30,677 nucleotides of DNA, taken from the NCBI GenBank assembly GCA_938008575.1, contig CALLKB010000214.1, forward strand, positions 1-30,677, given 5' to 3'. Under the pieces are notes generated by a model, which worked only from the letters and a program-made list of their open reading frames with translations, made no database searches and was not told the DNA's origin. This document shows positions 5,936-15,487 of the stretch, in pieces. How positions within the stretch are numbered: the first letter of the stretch is position 1; each line of letters starts with the position of its first letter. A program made the position numbers and the translations under genes. The DNA comes from an uncultured Cytophagaceae bacterium (lineage in GTDB: Bacteria; Bacteroidota; Bacteroidia; Cytophagales; Spirosomataceae).

Positions 5936-8743
5936 TTACTGCTTCGGTGCACCACCCACAGCGCCAGACTCTGACGGTGTGTTTTTGGCCTTCTCAGCCA
6001 TCTTCTTAGCAGCACCTTCGTAATCCCCCGCTTTGATGAAAGACATCTTTGTCAAGTCGATTGTTTTGCGCGTAGCTTCTAGAATTTGTTCCGGTGTTAA
6101 GTTTTTCACCTTGTTCTCTAATTCCTCAGACCATTTTAAATTTCGTCCCAAGAATAAATTGTTATTTAACGTTCCCACCAACGCATTGTCTTGTGAACGC
6201 GTTACTTGCTTCGCTTGAATCCACGATTTCTTCGCCTCATCAATTTCTTTCTGTGTAAAGCCTTCTTTCAATACCTTCTCAATTTCCTCTTTGAAGGCTG
6301 CCTCTAATTTGGCAATATTCTCAGGAGCATAAATAGCATACCCTAAGAAAGCTCCATTTTGATCCAACGGACTCGCTGCAAATTGTGAACCTACGCCATA
6401 AGATAAACCTTCTTTCTGACGGATACGATTCATTAAACGTGAACTTAGGCCACTGCCGCCGCCCAACATATAATTACTCAATTCAAGAGCTGCATAATTA
6501 GGATCTGAATCCGAGATTTTCAAAGGCTGATAAGCTAAGAAGAATGCATTCGCTTTATCCGGTGTTTCAATCGATTTTACCTGACTACCATTTTCGTGGA
6601 ATTTATCTGGAACCCGTGTATAAGCCTTAGGTGATTTCCAGTCAGCTAATTCTGATTTTACGAATGTTTTAATGGCGGCTTCGTCAAAGTCCCCAACTAC
6701 CGAGAAGGTTGCATTCGATGCGCCATAAAAACCTTTATAGAAAGCAATCGCCTCTTCTAATTTAGCCGCAGTATAACGTTCTGTTTGCTCGGCCATCGTT
6801 GGTTGGTAACGAACGTCGTTCTTAGGATAATGTCCTGAACGCCATTGTCCTAATACATCCATCGCTTTCGCTTGAGGCTCTGATTTTTGACCTTCAATTT
6901 GCGTCAAATTCTCTTGCTTCAATTTCTCGAATTCGTCAGCTGGGAAGTTTGGTTGCTTCAAGGCTTCCGCAACTAATTGCAAGGCGGGCAATAAATTCTC
7001 ACGTGTCGTTTCGATCGATACATTCGCCTGACGAGCTTCTCCTGTTATTGAAACACGAGCTTTTAACTTATCCAATTCATCTTGGAATTGTTGGCGTGTA
7101 TGTTTCGCTGTTCCTTTCGTCAACATATCCGCCGCCAAATCCGCTGCAGTTGCTGTTCCTAATAAGGTCTTTTCATCGCCAAAACGCAAGGTTAAACGTG
7201 CATAAACCGAATTTCCACGCGTTTTCTTAGGTAATAATGCCAAAGATACACCGGCAATCTTCTCTGTTTTTGTACGGGCATCAATGTTGCTCGGGGATGG
7301 ATCAAATGCCTCACCTTCTGCAACAGCCGCCTTTCCTTTAAAATCTTTTAATACATCCGCCACATCTTTTGCTTCTGGAATTTCCGCACGGTCAGGTTTT
7401 TCGGTAGGATAGAAAATACCGGATGTGCGATTCGCCGACTTGAAGTATTTGGCTGCTACACGTTGTACGTCGGCCGCAGTAACCTTCTCTAATAGGTTTC
7501 TTGTGTGGAATAACAAGCGCCAGTCGCCTTGAGCAATGTATTCGGATAAACCCACGCCAACACGTTGTGCATTGTTCAATAATAACTCGATGTTTTTGAT
7601 GCCTTTGGTCTTGATACGATCAACTTCTTCTTGAGTTGGTGCTTGTTTAGCAAATTGCTCAATCGTTTCAATCATAATGTTCTTAACAGAATCCACCGAT
7701 TTGCTTTTCAATACCTCAGCACCGAAATACACCAAACCTGGCTCTTTTAATTGCATCGTATAACCAAACTGACTCGAAGCTTTTTTTGTATCAATTAATG
7801 CCTTGTACAAGCGTCCTGATGGTGCATCAGTCAATAAATCAACTAATACATCGCAGGCAATGAAATCAGGATGTAAGCCTGATGGGATGTGATATGCCAT
7901 GCCTACTTGTTGGACATCACCCACCCGACGTAAAGTCACCTCGCGCTCCCCATCTTGTGTCGGTTCTGCTGTGAAAGTAGGAGTTAATACACGCTCAGGA
8001 CGCGGAATGATACCAAATTTCTCATTGATTAATTTCAATGTTTTCGTTACATCAAATTTTCCAGCTACCAATAACACGGCATTATCCGGTTGGTAATATT
8101 TGCGGTAATAAGCTTGTAAATTCTCAATAGGCACTTTTTCGATATCTGAACGAGCACCAATGGTTGAGTTTCCATAGTTATGCCATAAAAATGCAGTAGA
8201 CACAACACGCTCCATCAAAACAGATCCTGGGTCATTTTCGCCACTTTCAAATTCATTTCGAACGACAGTCATCTCCGTCTCTAGTTCGCTTTTAGCGATG
8301 CGAGAGTTGATCATTCGATCTGCTTCCATGTCCAATGCCCAATCTAAATTCTCATCTGTTGCAGCAAAGGTTTCAAAATAGTTTGTGCGGTCTAACCAAG
8401 TTGTACCATTGAATTGTGCACCGTGGTCAGAGATTTCTTTGGCAACTTCTTTATGCTTTTCCTTCGTTCCTTTGAAAACCATGTGTTCCAATAAATGGGA
8501 CATACCCGTTTCACCATATCCTTCGTGGCGAGAGCCCACTAAATAGGTGATGTTTACGGTAATCGTTTGTTTAGATGGATCTGGGAAAAGCAACACTTTC
8601 AATCCATTGGCTAATTTGTATTCCGTAATTCCTTCAGCCGCAGTGACTTTTTCAGGAATAGGAAGGGATTTGGGCTTTTGTTGGGCAAAAACTTGCATGC
8701 CAAGGCAGAAGATTGCCAAACCTGTGTAGAGTAGTTTTTTCAT
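5936..8743 (-). CDS. Periplasmic M16-family zinc metallopeptidase (two-domain, pitrilysin-like)
   Basis: The 935-residue protein starts with a signal peptide (MKKLLYTGLAIFCLGMQVFA, likely cleaved before QQ) and contains two tandem M16 units. The N-terminal unit has the inverse zinc motif HLLEH (H83, E86, H87) and the distal ligand E164 in VVRNEFE, so it should be active. The C-terminal unit (about 490-935) lacks HxxEH and has the M16_C fold sequence GGGSGLSSRLMNRIRQKEGLSY typical of the substrate-closing half. It should degrade peptides or unfolded fragments in the periplasm; substrate unknown. The minus-strand sequence 8772-8765 (TAAATTCG) is a weak -7 box. Related M16 proteins in Bacteroidota are often annotated as insulinase family. 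Confidence 0.93.
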   Translation of the reverse strand: MKKLLYTGLAIFCLGMQVFAQQKPKSLPIPEKVTAAEGITEYKLANGLKVLLFPDPSKQTITVNITYLVGSRHEGYGETGMSHLLEHMVFKGTKEKHKEVAKEISDHGAQFNGTTWLDRTNYFETFAATDENLDWALDMEADRMINSRIAKSELETEMTVVRNEFESGENDPGSVLMERVVSTAFLWHNYGNSTIGARSDIEKVPIENLQAYYRKYYQPDNAVLLVAGKFDVTKTLKLINEKFGIIPRPERVLTPTFTAEPTQDGEREVTLRRVGDVQQVGMAYHIPSGLHPDFIACDVLVDLLTDAPSGRLYKALIDTKKASSQFGYTMQLKEPGLVYFGAEVLKSKSVDSVKNIMIETIEQFAKQAPTQEEVDRIKTKGIKNIELLLNNAQRVGVGLSEYIAQGDWRLLFHTRNLLEKVTAADVQRVAAKYFKSANRTSGIFYPTEKPDRAEIPEAKDVADVLKDFKGKAAVAEGEAFDPSPSNIDARTKTEKIAGVSLALLPKKTRGNSVYARLTLRFGDEKTLLGTATAADLAADMLTKGTAKHTRQQFQDELDKLKARVSITGEARQANVSIETTRENLLPALQLVAEALKQPNFPADEFEKLKQENLTQIEGQKSEPQAKAMDVLGQWRSGHYPKNDVRYQPTMAEQTERYTAAKLEEAIAFYKGFYGASNATFSVVGDFDEAAIKTFVKSELADWKSPKAYTRVPDKFHENGSQVKSIETPDKANAFFLAYQPLKISDSDPNYAALELSNYMLGGGSGLSSRLMNRIRQKEGLSYGVGSQFAASPLDQNGAFLGYAIYAPENIAKLEAAFKEEIEKVLKEGFTQKEIDEAKKSWIQAKQVTRSQDNALVGTLNNNLFLGRNLKWSEELENKVKNLTPEQILEATRKTIDLTKMSFIKAGDYEGAAKKMAEKAKNTPSESGAVGGAPKQ

Positions 8744-8839
8744 AGAAAAAATTTATAAATTTTACGAATTTAAGGAAGTTAGTTTTCCGTGCATATCCTT
8801 TTGGATGAGTGGCAGAAAATCGGGGCAATTGGAAAATGA

Positions 8840-10243
8840 TTATTTTTTGTACTGCTGGATTAACTTGAAAATAGCCTTTTGGGTTTCCAAATTTGGGAAA
8901 TAATCGAATATAAGCACATGCTTATCGTAGTCCAGCATTAAGCCTGTTTCTAAGAAATGAAATGCCTCTTTAAATTGGGCAGCTTTGATTAAAAAGATGG
9001 CTGAACGGTAATACAATTCTGCTTCTTCGGGTAGTTCATCGATGGCGGAAAGCATGATGTCGGCCGACTTCTCATAATCCCCTAATTCAAAGTGCATTTG
9101 GGCCCATTTAACCCACGTAGGGGCAAAAAACGAGTCGAGCTCGATGGATTTTTGGAATGCTTCATCTGCGGAAATGGAATTACCTAAATAAGCTTCTACA
9201 TCGGCTAATCCTGTCCAATACAAGGGATTTGTCTCGTTAAGTTTGATCGCTTTTTTAAGGAAATGCAGGGATTCAAACCACTTGTCTAATTCAGTTAAAC
9301 AAACCGCAAGACCATAATAACCTTCATCCCAAAGTGGATCAATTTTAACCGCATCTTTATAAAAAGTTAAGGCCTCATTGAATTGTTTTTGGCGTTCTAA
9401 ACTTGCACCTAAACAGCAGTAGAGTTCCGGGTTCGGCTCATCATGTTGCAAGCAGAGTCGGTAAGCTTCTTCCGCCTTCACATATTCCTCCAAATTCATG
9501 TAGGTATTGCCTAAGTTGAATAGGGAAGAGGCAAAGGTGGGTTCGATGGCCAATGAATATTCATAGGCATCGATGGCTTTTTCGTATTTCTTTTGTTTGG
9601 AATAGGCTATCCCTAAATTATACCAAGCTGTGTACGAAAAAGGATCTTGATCGATGAATTTTTCATAATAGGGTATACTCTCCTCGATTTTGCCAATTTC
9701 ATCCAAGGCATTCGCTAATTCCACAAGCGCATTTTCATTTTCTGGGTTGTGCTCAAGTGATTTCTTGAACATATCCACGGCTTCGCGGGGTTTTGGCCAA
9801 GTTAAATAGCATAGTCCTAAACGGAAATAGACATCATCTTTTTCCTCCGCATATTCTAAAATGTGTAAGAAAATCTCTACTGCTTTTTCGTGTTGCTTTA
9901 ATTGGCTCAAAAGCGAACCTTTGACCATCAATAAATCTAGGTCAGTGGGGAAGAGCAACATCGCATTTTCGATCAACTCATAACCCGCCTCAGCCTGTTG
10001 CATTTCACCCAAAATTTGGGCTTTCAGCGTGATTAATTCTAAGGTATAGGGGAAATGTTCTAAGCCAATGTTGCAGGCTTTTAAGCCCTCGTCAAATTTC
10101 CCTTGAATGAAATAATGCTCCGCAATTTGCTCCAACGTGTCCAAATCAAAGAATGAATTTTCATCCTCATTGAGCATTTTCTCGAAGCGATTTAACGAAG
10201 ATTGGATATCCTCCTTATGGTCATCAAATTCTGGATCCAGCAT
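8840..10243 (-). CDS. Tetratricopeptide-repeat protein
   Basis: The 467-residue protein is made almost entirely of about 12 TPR units, for example AWYNLGIAYSKQKKYEKAIDAY and SLFNLGNTYMNLEEYVKAEEAY, each with the W/L-G-Y-A-P spacing of the repeat. There is no signal peptide or membrane segment, so it should be cytoplasmic. TPR superhelices bind other proteins; nothing here points to a specific partner. It lies 96 nt upstream of the M16 peptidase on the same strand and could share transcripts with it. The acidic N-terminus (MLDPEFDDHKED) precedes the first repeat. Similar TPR proteins are common in Cytophagales genomes with no assigned function. Confidence 0.88.
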   Translation of the reverse strand: MLDPEFDDHKEDIQSSLNRFEKMLNEDENSFFDLDTLEQIAEHYFIQGKFDEGLKACNIGLEHFPYTLELITLKAQILGEMQQAEAGYELIENAMLLFPTDLDLLMVKGSLLSQLKQHEKAVEIFLHILEYAEEKDDVYFRLGLCYLTWPKPREAVDMFKKSLEHNPENENALVELANALDEIGKIEESIPYYEKFIDQDPFSYTAWYNLGIAYSKQKKYEKAIDAYEYSLAIEPTFASSLFNLGNTYMNLEEYVKAEEAYRLCLQHDEPNPELYCCLGASLERQKQFNEALTFYKDAVKIDPLWDEGYYGLAVCLTELDKWFESLHFLKKAIKLNETNPLYWTGLADVEAYLGNSISADEAFQKSIELDSFFAPTWVKWAQMHFELGDYEKSADIMLSAIDELPEEAELYYRSAIFLIKAAQFKEAFHFLETGLMLDYDKHVLIFDYFPNLETQKAIFKLIQQYKK

Positions 10244-10309
10244 TTAGGAAATTTGGGTTGTAATAGTTTCTAAATTACGAATTGTTTTTTAATAAACAGC
10301 CTTTCGGCG

Positions 10310-10317
10310 TACTTTTG
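10310..10317 (+). promoter_or_regulatory. -7 promoter box of the Ppx/GppA gene
   Basis: TACTTTTG is an exact TAnnTTTG match 17 nt before the ATG at 10335. No TTG lies at the standard distance. Confidence 0.6.
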
Positions 10318-10334
10318 TTCCAAACCCTTTTAGG

Positions 10335-11261
10335 ATGCCACAGCCGCGTGCGATTATTGATTTAGGAACGAATACATTTCAGCTTTTGATTGCTGATCAA
10401 GACCCTTCAAATGGGGGAATGAAGATTTTGTATGAAGACCATCGTCCCGTGGGATTAGGAAAAGGTGCCATGGAAACGGGTTTATTGCAGTTGGACGCCA
10501 TGGCAAGAGCCCTCGAAGCTTTAGAACGATTTCTTTGGCATGCGCAAGACAAAAACTGTGTTTCGATTCAAGGCATTGGAACAAGTATCCTTCGGAACGC
10601 CCGAAATGCATCTGGTTTCATTGAATTGGTGGAGAGCCAACTGGGGATACCGATTAAAGTGATTTCAGGAATTCAAGAGGCGGATTATATTTTCCAAGGT
10701 ATTCGTCATTCCTTGCCTGAGCCTTGGGATGCCGTTTCTCTGGTGATGGATATAGGTGGAGGTAGCGTAGAATTTATCCTGTTTCAAGGCCAAACGATAT
10801 TGTTTAAAACAAGTCTCGAATTGGGTGGGCTTAAATTGCAATCCCTTTTTCAGAAAGAAAGTGAATACCATGTGGATCTAGACAAAGAATTGGAGGCCTA
10901 TATTCAATCAGGCTTACAAAGTTTGTATGAAGCTTGTGAACTACATCAACCGCAAAGACTGATTGGAGCGGCTGGAGCCTTCGAAACTTTGGCCGATATT
11001 CAATTGGCTCAAGGACATTTAATGCATATTGAAAAAGCTAATCAATTGGATTTACCTGCATTTTATGCATTAATGGACCAAATAGCGAAACTGACAGTTG
11101 CTGAAAGGCAAGCAATCCCAGGAATGAAGGCATTTCGTGCGAGCATGTTGCCTTATGCCAATCATTTGATTGCTCATGTAATGGCAAAGACCTCAATAAA
11201 GGAATTGTGGATGTCGATGTTCAGTTTGAAGGAGGGGTATTGGTACAGCACGCAAGAATAA
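10335..11261 (+). CDS. Ppx/GppA-family phosphatase (exopolyphosphatase type)
   Basis: The family hydrolyses terminal phosphates of polyphosphate (Ppx) or pppGpp (GppA). The 308-residue protein has the ASKHA phosphate-1 motif IIDLGTNTFQLLI (7-19), the GTSILRNARNA segment (82-92), the likely catalytic E115 in SGIQEADYIF, and the phosphate-2 motif DIGGGSVEF (139-147). It is the short, two-lobe form without the C-terminal HD domain of E. coli Ppx, which is normal for Bacteroidota. It is divergent from the TPR gene and followed by the exbB promoter, so probably monocistronic. Whether it prefers polyphosphate or pppGpp cannot be read from sequence. Confidence 0.92.
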   Translation: MPQPRAIIDLGTNTFQLLIADQDPSNGGMKILYEDHRPVGLGKGAMETGLLQLDAMARALEALERFLWHAQDKNCVSIQGIGTSILRNARNASGFIELVESQLGIPIKVISGIQEADYIFQGIRHSLPEPWDAVSLVMDIGGGSVEFILFQGQTILFKTSLELGGLKLQSLFQKESEYHVDLDKELEAYIQSGLQSLYEACELHQPQRLIGAAGAFETLADIQLAQGHLMHIEKANQLDLPAFYALMDQIAKLTVAERQAIPGMKAFRASMLPYANHLIAHVMAKTSIKELWMSMFSLKEGYWYSTQE

Positions 11262-11297
11262 TTGAATAAATGCGGTCGATTTTTTTGAAAAAGACAA

Positions 11298-11305
11298 TAA
11301 TTTTG
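11298..11305 (+). promoter_or_regulatory. -7 promoter box of the exbB-exbD operon
   Basis: TAATTTTG lies 48 nt before the exbB-like ATG. It is the only exact TAnnTTTG match in the gap after the Ppx gene. Confidence 0.5.
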
Positions 11306-11353
11306 GCCAACTTTAAGTTTATATTAAATCATTAAAATTTTCAACAAAGCTAT

Positions 11354-12025
11354 ATGTCTTCATTACTTAATTTTATTCTGTTAGATGCGGCTCAGGTCGA
11401 GGAATTCACGGTATTAAGTTTATTGGAAAAGGGTGGATATGTCATGTATCCGATTTTGTTCTTGTTTACAGCAGCCTTATTTCTTTTCATTGAGCGTTAT
11501 TTATACATTCGCAAGACATCACGTATTGATGAGAATTTCCTTCACAACATCAATGAATTACTTTTAGCTGGTAATATTCAAGGTGCTGTGACATATTGCA
11601 AGAATTCAAAATTCCCAATCGCTAATTTGTTAGAGCGTGGTTTAGGACGTTTAGGTTCTCCTATTCGTGACATTGAAGATGCGATTGAGAATAAAGCGAA
11701 GTTGGAGATTTATAACATGGAAAAGAACTTAGGTATCTTAAGTTCGATTGCACGTATTGCGCCGATGTTCGGTTTCTTGGGAACGGTAACGGGTATGATT
11801 CGTACATTCCATAATATTTCGACTTCAAATAAAATTGAAATTTCAACGATTGCATCGGGTATTTATGAGAAGATGGTGACATCTGCTTCGGGTTTGATCG
11901 TTGGTATCATTGCTTATGTGATGTATACTTTGTTGACAACGATGATTGATCGTTCGATTAACAAAATGGAAATTGTAGCGATGGATTTCATCGACTTGTT
12001 ACACAAGCCTGCCAATAAAAAATAA
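11354..12025 (+). CDS. ExbB/TolQ/MotA-family proton channel subunit
   Basis: The 223-residue inner-membrane protein has three predicted transmembrane segments (about 30-50, 124-148 and 172-196). The MotA/TolQ/ExbB core IARIAPMFGFLGTVTGMIRTF (about 132-152) holds the conserved Gly-rich stretch and a pore Thr. With the ExbD-like partner 8 nt downstream it should form a proton-driven motor complex that powers TonB-dependent uptake or a Tol-like or gliding-related process. The exact partner is not visible: no tonB, tolA or pal is nearby. There is no signal peptide; a short N-terminal periplasmic stretch precedes the first helix. Confidence 0.93.
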   Translation: MSSLLNFILLDAAQVEEFTVLSLLEKGGYVMYPILFLFTAALFLFIERYLYIRKTSRIDENFLHNINELLLAGNIQGAVTYCKNSKFPIANLLERGLGRLGSPIRDIEDAIENKAKLEIYNMEKNLGILSSIARIAPMFGFLGTVTGMIRTFHNISTSNKIEISTIASGIYEKMVTSASGLIVGIIAYVMYTLLTTMIDRSINKMEIVAMDFIDLLHKPANKK

Positions 12026-12033
12026 TTTATCCT

Positions 12034-12444
12034 ATGAATTTTAGAAAGCGCGAACGAGAAGCATCGGAAGTAGAAACAGGCGCCCTAGCGGATATTCTAT
12101 TTTTTCTATTGATGTTTTTCTTAATGATTTCGACGTTAGCATCTCCGGATGCCATTCGTTTATTGTTGCCAAAAGCAGATTCAACGAAAGTTACCCCACC
12201 GGTTGTGGAGTCGATTCGTGTTTCGGTGGATGCAAGCAACAACTTCTTTATCGATGGAAATGCTCAGCCATTTGCCTTGGATCAAGTAGACGCTCAATTG
12301 AAAGAAATCTTAAAAACGAAAAAAGCCAATTCTTTGATTATCTCGATTGATAAATCAAGAACAGTACAGGATTTAACAGATGTTTATGATTTAGCCGCCA
12401 AAAATAACCTTTCGATGGTGATGGCAGCAGAAAAGAAAAAGTAA
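12034..12444 (+). CDS. ExbD/TolR-family protein
   Basis: The 136-residue protein has a short basic cytoplasmic N-terminus (MNFRKREREASEVETG), one transmembrane helix (about 19-37) bearing the functionally essential Asp (D20 in LADILFFLLMFFLMIST), and a periplasmic domain. This is the standard ExbD/TolR layout, and D20 carries protons through the ExbB ring. It follows exbB by 8 nt and precedes the DUF421 gene by 1 nt. Only one exbD copy is present, whereas many Bacteroidota exb operons carry two or more exbD paralogues and a tonB. Confidence 0.93.
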   Translation: MNFRKREREASEVETGALADILFFLLMFFLMISTLASPDAIRLLLPKADSTKVTPPVVESIRVSVDASNNFFIDGNAQPFALDQVDAQLKEILKTKKANSLIISIDKSRTVQDLTDVYDLAAKNNLSMVMAAEKKK

Positions 12445-12445
12445 T

Positions 12446-12958
12446 ATGGAAGGCTTTGTCATCATAGCCCTCAAGTCAATAGCCGTCTACGTGTTCATCG
12501 TGGCGGCTATTCGTCTTTTTGGGAAGAAAGAGTTTGCACAATTGTCGGTCGTAGATTTAGTTTTCATCTTGTTGATTTCAAATTCAGTTCAAAACGCCAT
12601 GGTGGGGACGGATACATCACTTTCGGGTGGATTGTTTGCTGCCTTTGCCTTGTTTGTGACTAATTTAATCTTTAAAAAACTCGAATTAGCTTTTCCGGGT
12701 TTGAGTAAGGTTGTGGAAGGGGAGCCTATTGTTTTGGTATATCAGGGAAAGATTATTGCTAATGGCTTAGCGAAAGCATCCTTGAATGAGGAGCAATTGA
12801 ATGCGGCCATTCGGGAACATGGGATATTGAAATTGGAGGAAGTGGATTTGGCGGTTTTTGAGGTGGATGGGAATATCTCCGTGATGTCAGAAAATTATCA
12901 GAAAATTTCGAAAAGAAAGCGGAAAGGACATAAGGTTCTTGGGGGAAATACGGCTTAA
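12446..12958 (+). CDS. DUF421-family membrane protein (YetF-like)
   Basis: The 170-residue protein has two to three N-terminal hydrophobic helices (about 5-22, 34-50 and 57-75), with LFGKKEFAQLSVVDLVFILLISNSVQ between and within them, followed by a soluble domain containing GEPIVLVYQGKI (about 91-102). That matches the DUF421/YetF family of unknown biochemical function, seen in Bacillus and many other bacteria. Its start is 1 nt after the exbD stop, so it is almost certainly translated from the exb mRNA. The link between DUF421 and a proton channel is inferred from position only. The thrA -7 box begins 6 nt after its stop. Confidence 0.9.
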   Translation: MEGFVIIALKSIAVYVFIVAAIRLFGKKEFAQLSVVDLVFILLISNSVQNAMVGTDTSLSGGLFAAFALFVTNLIFKKLELAFPGLSKVVEGEPIVLVYQGKIIANGLAKASLNEEQLNAAIREHGILKLEEVDLAVFEVDGNISVMSENYQKISKRKRKGHKVLGGNTA

Positions 12959-12971
12959 ACTAGTATATTTG
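12939..12971 (+). promoter_or_regulatory. thrA promoter
   Basis: TATATTTG (12964-12971) matches TAnnTTTG, with a TTG at 12939-12941 22 nt upstream, inside the end of the DUF421 gene. The 52-nt leader shows no Thr/Ile-rich leader peptide and no terminator hairpin, so classical thr attenuation is not evident. Confidence 0.6.
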
Positions 12972-13023
12972 TAGAATTACTTGGCTGTTTGTAGAGTCAA
13001 GAATCATTTCATTTTCTTTTCTG

Positions 13024-15486
13024 ATGGAAAAAATTTTTAAATTCGGTGGTACCAGTTGTGGGAGCATTGCGAGTATCGAATCAGTTTTGGCAATTATCGA
13101 AGCCAATTATCAAGTAAAATCTTCATTCGCCGTTGTTTTCTCTGCCATGAGTGGAGTTACGAATGCATTGTTAGCAGCAGGAACAACGGCCGCAAGTAAG
13201 AAGACGCTTGAGCCTACGATCATCGAACAGATTGAAGCACGTCATTTTGAAGTTATACGTCATTTTATTCCAGTAACTGCACAATCGCAGGTCATTGCTC
13301 AGATTCGTACCTTGGTGAATGAATTACGCGATGTGCTGAAAGGAATCAATTTAATCCATGAGATTTCGCCCAAAACATCGGATTTATTAGTGAGTTTTGG
13401 TGAGCGACTCTCAACTGCCTTAATTGCAGCTATTTTGGAACAGCGCGGTTTACCTGTTCGTTTTTTGGATGCACGGGATGTGGTGAAAACCAATAATCAT
13501 TTTGGTAAAGCGGAGGTTCGTTTTGAAGAAACCAATGCGTTGATTCAGGCCTATTTTGCAGCTCATCCAAATGAAATTGCGCTTATCACAGGTTTTATTG
13601 GATCCAATGACGCTGGTGAAACGACAACCTTGGGTCGCGGTGGTTCCGATTATACAGCATCCATTTTTGGGGCGGCATTAGCGGTTCAGGAGATTGAAAT
13701 TTGGACGGATGTCGATGGAATGATGACTGCTGACCCACGTAAAGTGGCTGCCGCATTCACGATTCCTTCGATTTCTTATGCCGAAGCGATGGAGTTAACC
13801 CATTTTGGGGCGAAGGTGATTTATCCACCTTCACTTCAGCCTGCCTTTGCGAAAAATATCCCGATTCGGGTTTTAAATACATTTAATCAAGCTTTTGAGG
13901 GAACTGTCGTATCACGTGTATCTTCTCCAAGCCCATATATCATTACAGGTATTAGCTCCATAGATGAGTTGGCACTTGTGAATGTTCAGGGATCGGGGAT
14001 GATTGGTGTGGCGGGTGTTTCCGCAAAACTCTTTACCGTGTTGGCCAAAGAGAAGATTTCCGTGGTATTGATTTCGCAAGCCTCATCAGAACATTCGATC
14101 TGTTTCGCGATTGATCCGCAAGTGGCTTCGAAAGTTGATAAGATTTTAGCCAAAGAATTCGCTCAGGAGATTGCATCAGGAGATATTGAAGGCATTGATA
14201 TCCAACAGGATTTATCGGTGATTGCGGTTGTAGGTGAGGGGATGCGTAAGCATACGGGTGTGAGTGGCCGTTTATTCTCCGTTTTAGGTAAAAATGGAAT
14301 TAACATTGTTGCGACTGCACAAGGTAGTTCCGAGTTGAATATTTCCGTTGTTATTGAGAAGAAAGACCTTTCTAAGGCCTTGAATGTTATTCATGAGACC
14401 TTCTTCTTCTCACAAATCAAAACCTTGAACCTATATTTAGTAGGTGCTGGTTTGATTGGTAAAACCTTGTTAAACCAATTGGTTGGGCAAGAGCGCTATT
14501 TAGAAAAATACAAAGGTCTGCGGATTCAATTAGTGGGTATCGCAAATTCACGTAAACAACTGATTAACCCCGCTGGTATACCAATTGATCAAGCGATTGA
14601 GTTATTGGATTCCACAGGTGTTTCGGCTTCATTGGATCAGTTTGTGGGTGAAATCAAGCAATTGAACTTGCCGAATTCCATTTTTGCGGATTGCACGGCG
14701 AATAAGGAAATACACCAACATTATTTAGGCCTTTTCGAAGCGAACGTTTCGGTAGTAACTCCGAATAAAGTTGCAAATTCAGGACCATACGAGCAATATG
14801 CGGCTTTACATCAAACGGCTTTAAGCAAAGGGGTGAAGTTTATGTATGAGACGAATGTAGGGGCGGGTTTACCCGTGATTAATACCTTGCAAGGCTTGAT
14901 TGCCTCAGGCGATCGATTCGAGAAAATTGAAGGAATTCTTTCAGGTACCTTGTCATTTCTATTTAATCAGTTTGTGCCAGGTAAATCCTTTGCTGCTGTA
15001 TTGCGTGAAGCAAAAGCCAAAGGCTATACAGAACCCGATCCTCGGGAAGATTTGAGCGGTATGGATGTGGCGCGAAAGATCTTGATTTTGAGTCGGGAAA
15101 TTGGATTGAAATTAGAGTTTGCGGATATAACGATTGAAAAAATCATCCCTCCGGCATGTGAGGCGGCGCCAACAGTCGATGCATTTTTCGAGGAATTAGA
15201 TAAGGCGAATGCTTATTTTGAAGCTTTGGTAAACGATGCATATGCGGAGAAAAAAGTGCTTCGTTACATTGCTAAACTAGAAAATCAGAAGATTTCAATC
15301 GGTTTGCGTGCCGTAGGTGCTGATCATCCTTTCTATCAAATGGATGGTGCGGATAACGTAATTGCCTTTACGACAAAGCGTTACCATGATCGTCCTTTGG
15401 TAATTAAAGGGCCTGGTGCAGGTGCTGAGGTAACAGCTTCGGGTGTTTTTGCGGATATCGTGTCAATTGGAAGCTATTTGTCTTAA
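13024..15486 (+). CDS. thrA: Bifunctional aspartokinase / homoserine dehydrogenase
   Basis: One 820-residue chain catalyses steps 1 and 3 of the aspartate route to threonine, methionine and isoleucine. The aspartokinase domain (about 1-300) shows KFGGTS (6-11), SFGERLS (124-130) and TTLGRGGSDYTAS (201-213). A regulatory pair of ACT domains lies at about 315-460 (VQGSGMIGVAG and VVGEGMRKHTGVSGRLF). The homoserine dehydrogenase domain (about 468-820) begins with the nucleotide-binding GAGLIG (474-479) and contains NVGAGLPVINTLQGLI and GILSGTLSFLFNQF. The fused form is expected to be feedback-inhibited by threonine through the ACT domains. thrB follows 1 nt downstream. Confidence 0.97.
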   Translation: MEKIFKFGGTSCGSIASIESVLAIIEANYQVKSSFAVVFSAMSGVTNALLAAGTTAASKKTLEPTIIEQIEARHFEVIRHFIPVTAQSQVIAQIRTLVNELRDVLKGINLIHEISPKTSDLLVSFGERLSTALIAAILEQRGLPVRFLDARDVVKTNNHFGKAEVRFEETNALIQAYFAAHPNEIALITGFIGSNDAGETTTLGRGGSDYTASIFGAALAVQEIEIWTDVDGMMTADPRKVAAAFTIPSISYAEAMELTHFGAKVIYPPSLQPAFAKNIPIRVLNTFNQAFEGTVVSRVSSPSPYIITGISSIDELALVNVQGSGMIGVAGVSAKLFTVLAKEKISVVLISQASSEHSICFAIDPQVASKVDKILAKEFAQEIASGDIEGIDIQQDLSVIAVVGEGMRKHTGVSGRLFSVLGKNGINIVATAQGSSELNISVVIEKKDLSKALNVIHETFFFSQIKTLNLYLVGAGLIGKTLLNQLVGQERYLEKYKGLRIQLVGIANSRKQLINPAGIPIDQAIELLDSTGVSASLDQFVGEIKQLNLPNSIFADCTANKEIHQHYLGLFEANVSVVTPNKVANSGPYEQYAALHQTALSKGVKFMYETNVGAGLPVINTLQGLIASGDRFEKIEGILSGTLSFLFNQFVPGKSFAAVLREAKAKGYTEPDPREDLSGMDVARKILILSREIGLKLEFADITIEKIIPPACEAAPTVDAFFEELDKANAYFEALVNDAYAEKKVLRYIAKLENQKISIGLRAVGADHPFYQMDGADNVIAFTTKRYHDRPLVIKGPGAGAEVTASGVFADIVSIGSYLS

Positions 15487-15487
15487 T

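Noticed and set aside
6949..7230. 93-codon plus-strand frame within the M16 gene
   Set aside because: It is antisense to conserved peptidase sequence, has no promoter box in front, and looks like codon-bias shadowing.
12972..13023. Threonine attenuator before thrA
   Set aside because: The 52-nt leader has no Thr/Ile-rich small frame and no terminator hairpin.
15443..15487. Upstream extension of thrB (15 extra residues)
   Set aside because: It lies inside thrA, and family-like sequence begins at the ATG at 15488, 1 nt after the thrA stop.
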